64,000 nt of DNA from Ophiura sarsii. Lineage: Eukaryota > Echinodermata > Ophiuroidea > Amphilepidida > Ophiuridae. Position numbers and translations under genes: made by a program. Positions 61,507 to 64,000 of this stretch are shown piece after piece. Each line of letters begins with the position of its first letter. Positions within the stretch are counted from its first letter, which is position 1. The stretch covers positions 55,807,048 through 55,871,047 of the forward strand of contig CM069447.1 in the NCBI GenBank assembly GCA_035610835.1. The letters run 5' to 3'. Below the pieces are notes generated by a model. That model was not told the origin of the DNA. It saw only the letters and a list, made by a program, of their open reading frames with translations, and did no database searches.

Positions 61507-61641
61507 TTTATTCTGATCATTGGATACACAGAATTTTCTCACGATGACATCGTGTGGACGTTCATCTTCTGCCATGCACTTCACGGATAGGGGCCCGAAG
61601 GTTGCCGTCTTCCCTTTATCAGGCCAATACTTGGCCATGCT
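61507..61641 (-). CDS. RPTP D2 exon, central beta-sheet
   Basis: The 45-codon exon reads SMAKYWPDKGKTATFGPLSV then KCMAEDERPHDVIVRKFCV and SNDQNK. YWP followed by a G-x(n)-F/Y-G strand is the conserved PTP core between the Q-G-P region and the WPD loop. The acceptor ctacag and donor GTACGA are phase 0; the donor is non-consensus at position 5. A GTAATC donor nine bases further would add three residues, and I prefer the first because of the fit with the next exon. Confidence 0.88.
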
Positions 61642-62114
61642 CTGTAGAGTAACAGTACACAAATAAATTATAATTCGAATAACAACCCTTCTGATATGAC
61701 AGAACATGCACATGCCGTTACCTGAATGACACGTTATGGCAGCGCGCCCGCGGACTAGTCTAAGTGATTTTGAATAAGACTCTCTTTACAATATTATGTG
61801 TACAAGATATATATTTCTAGTATCACCTGATGAAATAAAATACACCAGGATTATGTTTTCTGGTGTGACAAGACCATCGATCGATAGTCGATACAGCATG
61901 ATTTATGTTTGATTGAAATCGTCATATCAACGAAATGCCCATTTCGAAGTCTCAGAGCATACGAATTTAAGCATAATTATAAGCAGTTAGTCAATTTATT
62001 TGCGCAAAACCATATGTACTACATATACGGACATTGACGATATGATCTCCGAAGCTTCCAAGAGCTCTCAAATACCAGTGTTGTATATTAATAATACCAA
62101 ATTTGTATACGCAC

Positions 62115-62249
62115 CGGATCCTTGTAGTCCAACGTGTTAATCATAACAATGGAGGAGAAGTTGTAGTCTAAAACCATACGCCATGTGTCAGCGACTGTCT
62201 CTGGAAGAGGAATCTGCGTCACAATATGCTGGTCTCGTTCACGATAACT
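62115..62249 (-). CDS. RPTP D2 exon, TQ-P and DxWRMV region
   Basis: The 45-codon exon reads SYRERDQHIVTQIPLPETV then ADTWRMVLDYNFSSIVMINT and LDYKDP. This matches the F-I-x-T-Q-x-P-L-x-x-T-x-x-D-F-W-R-M-V block of PTPs. The spacing and DYN-x-(S/T)-SIVM-x-N resemble D2 domains of the R2B subfamily (kappa/mu/T/U). Two changes from active PTPs are visible: Q-G-P is Q-I-P and DFW is DTW. Acceptor atcag, donor GTGCGT, phase 0 both sides. Confidence 0.92.
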
Positions 62250-63112
62250 CTGATATTGCAAGACAAACATTAAAAAAACACGTAACAAGAATGAGCCACA
62301 AGTTTTTCGAAATTGTACCCTTTATACGTGGTTTAAACATGTTACGCATGGTAAAACTGACTTAATTATTACAATTCTACCTTAAAATGCCTTACTATTT
62401 AGTGTGATGGAAACCAAATTAAAATGAAAGCGAGGTGTAAAACAACAGCTCGTAATACTTAGCCTAGGTGTCAACATGTAAATGTTCCATTTTCACACAT
62501 CACGCGATGAAATGGTTCATGTACACATAAGGGTCTAACATAATATATTTGGTCACTAGAGATCCAGTCATATGTATACGATCGAGAATTATCTTCAGGA
62601 GCTTTTATAGGGTTAATAAACGAACCTCGTGAAAACATAAGTATAATCAGGGGTTCTTCATCCAGCTGTGATAGATTTATCAAGTAAATATGTCATAGTC
62701 TACAGGAAATGTGAAAGGCGTCGACATTGTATTATGAATAAAAAGATGCATTTTCATTTTTTCCGTTTCCTAATGAGAAATCATAGCAATTATAAAAAAT
62801 AAAAGAACACATTTTACGTAACAGTACAAAATCAATGTCTGAACACAACCTTTATGCTTCTCAAGTATAATCATGATAAGTGAGGTTTCTAATCAGCCGA
62901 ATGGATTAATCACACTTTAAACAAATCTCCAAAATATGTCTTTCTATTAGTGACATATCGCGCATATCAGATTTCTCTTGAAAGGAACACATGCGCTCTT
63001 TGACCTATAATCAATTCAGTGGCTCTGCACAGATTATTATTATGAGTTTACTGACATGTCTCGGCATCAGAAACAAACAAAATTAACAATCATAACAAAT
63101 TAATTATCTTAC

Positions 63113-63189
63113 ATCTACGTATACGGCATTTATGTAATTGGTGCTGTTCTCGTCGACTTCTGTCATCAGATATGGACGTTTGCTGTCCG
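63113..63189 (-). CDS. RPTP D2 exon, S-x-Y-I-N-A region
   Basis: The 77-base exon reads (T)DSKRPYLMTEVDENSTNY then INAVYVD. D-Y-I-N-A-S-x-I-D is the PTP consensus here, so S-to-V and one other change are present while the spacing is kept. The acceptor tttcag (phase 1) and donor GTAAGA (phase 0) join cleanly to the neighbours, giving YVD then SYRERD. Confidence 0.9.
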
Positions 63190-63416
63190 CTGAAAGCAAG
63201 GAATACGTCATTAAGAGCAATGATAATGAACGCTACACAAACTGAAAGGGTTGCTATGAAGTGAGGAATCGAACCGGTAACCAGGATTATCGTAGTGACG
63301 CATAGTCTACGAAGCTGATTAATTTGTTGGCATGTTTATAACTATCGTGTTTCATGGGTGTTCATTATGCGTTTCAAAACATGACACAAGATGTTCAGAG
63401 ATATATGAAAACTTAC

Positions 63417-63516
63417 TTGGTATGATATCTGGGAATCTATTCTTCTCAACGTTGAGGGTGTTTTTGCCTCCGTGGTAATTAACCTCATCGGGCCACGCAG
63501 TGAGTTTCTCCAATGC
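63417..63516 (-). CDS. RPTP D2 exon, pTyr-loop region
   Basis: The 100-base exon, the first seen in the window for this gene, reads ALEKLTAWPDEVNYHG, then GKNTLNVEKNRFPDIIP. The pTyr-recognition loop consensus K-N-R-Y is K-N-R-F here: the Tyr that stacks on substrate phosphotyrosine is Phe, and the exon leads into the next as NRF...PTDSKRPYL, a D2-like version. The acceptor ctgtag is phase 0, the donor GTAAGT phase 1. Exons for the ectodomain, transmembrane segment and D1 should lie to the right of 64000. Confidence 0.9.
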
Positions 63517-64000
63517 CTACAGTTTAGTAAACATAAAGTCTGAGTAGTAAACGGATCTTTCCATAGAGCAATAAAGCATACCACTTCTTTATATTTAGGA
63601 GTTAATAAACCTGTGAATGTAGTGTAGTCTGTTACGGTGGATTTAAGGCCTTATCGTGACATTTCTGATACAGCTCTACAAATTGGTACGTATATTATTT
63701 CGGCTGTACCGCACACTCTATGAAGGGGCGCCAACAATGTTGACCGTGAAATGACGTCATTGTCGTGAGTATACCCCCTTTTAAATCTTTGGGCTGTATA
63801 AATCACTAAGAACCACCAATCTTGTTGTGTATAGGCTCATATTAAAGCTAACCAAATTCGACTATCGTTTTTAGCATACACGTGATGACGTGTAAGTAGG
63901 TGAAAAGATATTTCCCAATCAATTGAATGAAGGTAAACACTATGGCCCGTATTCTCGTACTAAACACGGTTTAGCTTCCGTGTCCAACTAAACCCCTGTC
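63517..64000 (-). other. Upstream RPTP intron, window end
   Basis: No further PTP exon recognised to the right edge. Confidence 0.6.

Noticed and set aside
62471..62683. Minus-strand ORF between two RPTP exons
   Set aside because: No PTP similarity, and the flanking exons already join in frame without it.
63265..63275. Minus-strand GGTTCGATTCC, a perfect tRNA B-box
   Set aside because: No matching A-box, acceptor stem or anticodon arm around it; at most a tRNA-derived fragment.

Overview
This is eukaryotic, intron-rich, AT-rich, transposon-laden DNA. The gene content and the repeats (L2/CR1-group LINEs, Ty3/gypsy pol remnants, hAT- and mariner-type MITEs, many G/C homopolymers) suggest a marine invertebrate deuterostome, most likely an echinoderm or hemichordate. 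That assignment is an inference. All recognisable host coding sequence is on the minus strand, in short exons with GT-AG borders that I read by hand. No operon, CRISPR array or bacterial gene is present.

Right end (about 59.5-63.5 kb). Six exons encode most of the membrane-distal (D2) domain of a receptor-type protein tyrosine phosphatase (RPTP). It looks most like the R2B (kappa/mu/T/U) subfamily. The upstream part (ectodomain, transmembrane segment, D1) lies beyond position 64000, and the last D2 exon was not found. The domain looks catalytically dead: the signature HC-x5-R reads QC-x5-A, the WPD loop reads WPA, and the pTyr-loop Tyr is Phe.

Centre (about 25.7-59.5 kb). I recognise no host exon here. 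The stretch is layered repeats: a 2.7-kb inverted-repeat DNA element beginning 233 bp upstream of the start codon of the next gene; four L2/CR1-type LINE 3' ends in the window, two of them here; a gypsy pol gene split by a 7.85-kb TA-flanked insertion that carries nested elements and a 1.1-kb tandem duplication; a 1.45-kb hAT element with a perfect 8-bp target duplication; a 634-bp mariner-type MITE; and several minisatellites.

Left end (1-25.4 kb). A signal-peptide exon at 25.4 kb is followed by an exon series encoding an ectodomain of angiopoietin-receptor (Tie) type: Ig1, Ig2, EGF1, EGF2, EGF3. The five-exon block then repeats (Ig1', Ig2', EGF1', EGF2', EGF3') and is followed by three fibronectin type III (FN3) exons. 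Every exon border in this series is phase 1, so all exons can be joined or skipped without a frameshift. Only one convincing signal-peptide exon was found. The 25.4-1.4 kb stretch may therefore be one gene with a doubled Tie-like module, or two tandem genes of which the first is truncated. The transmembrane and cytoplasmic part lies to the left of position 1 and cannot be seen.

Working hypothesis: a head-to-tail array of receptor genes in which Tie-type ectodomains lie beside RPTP cytoplasmic regions on one strand. If the left gene also ends in PTP domains, these would be Tie-like sensors coupled to phosphatases instead of kinases. That is inference; the window shows only the adjacency.
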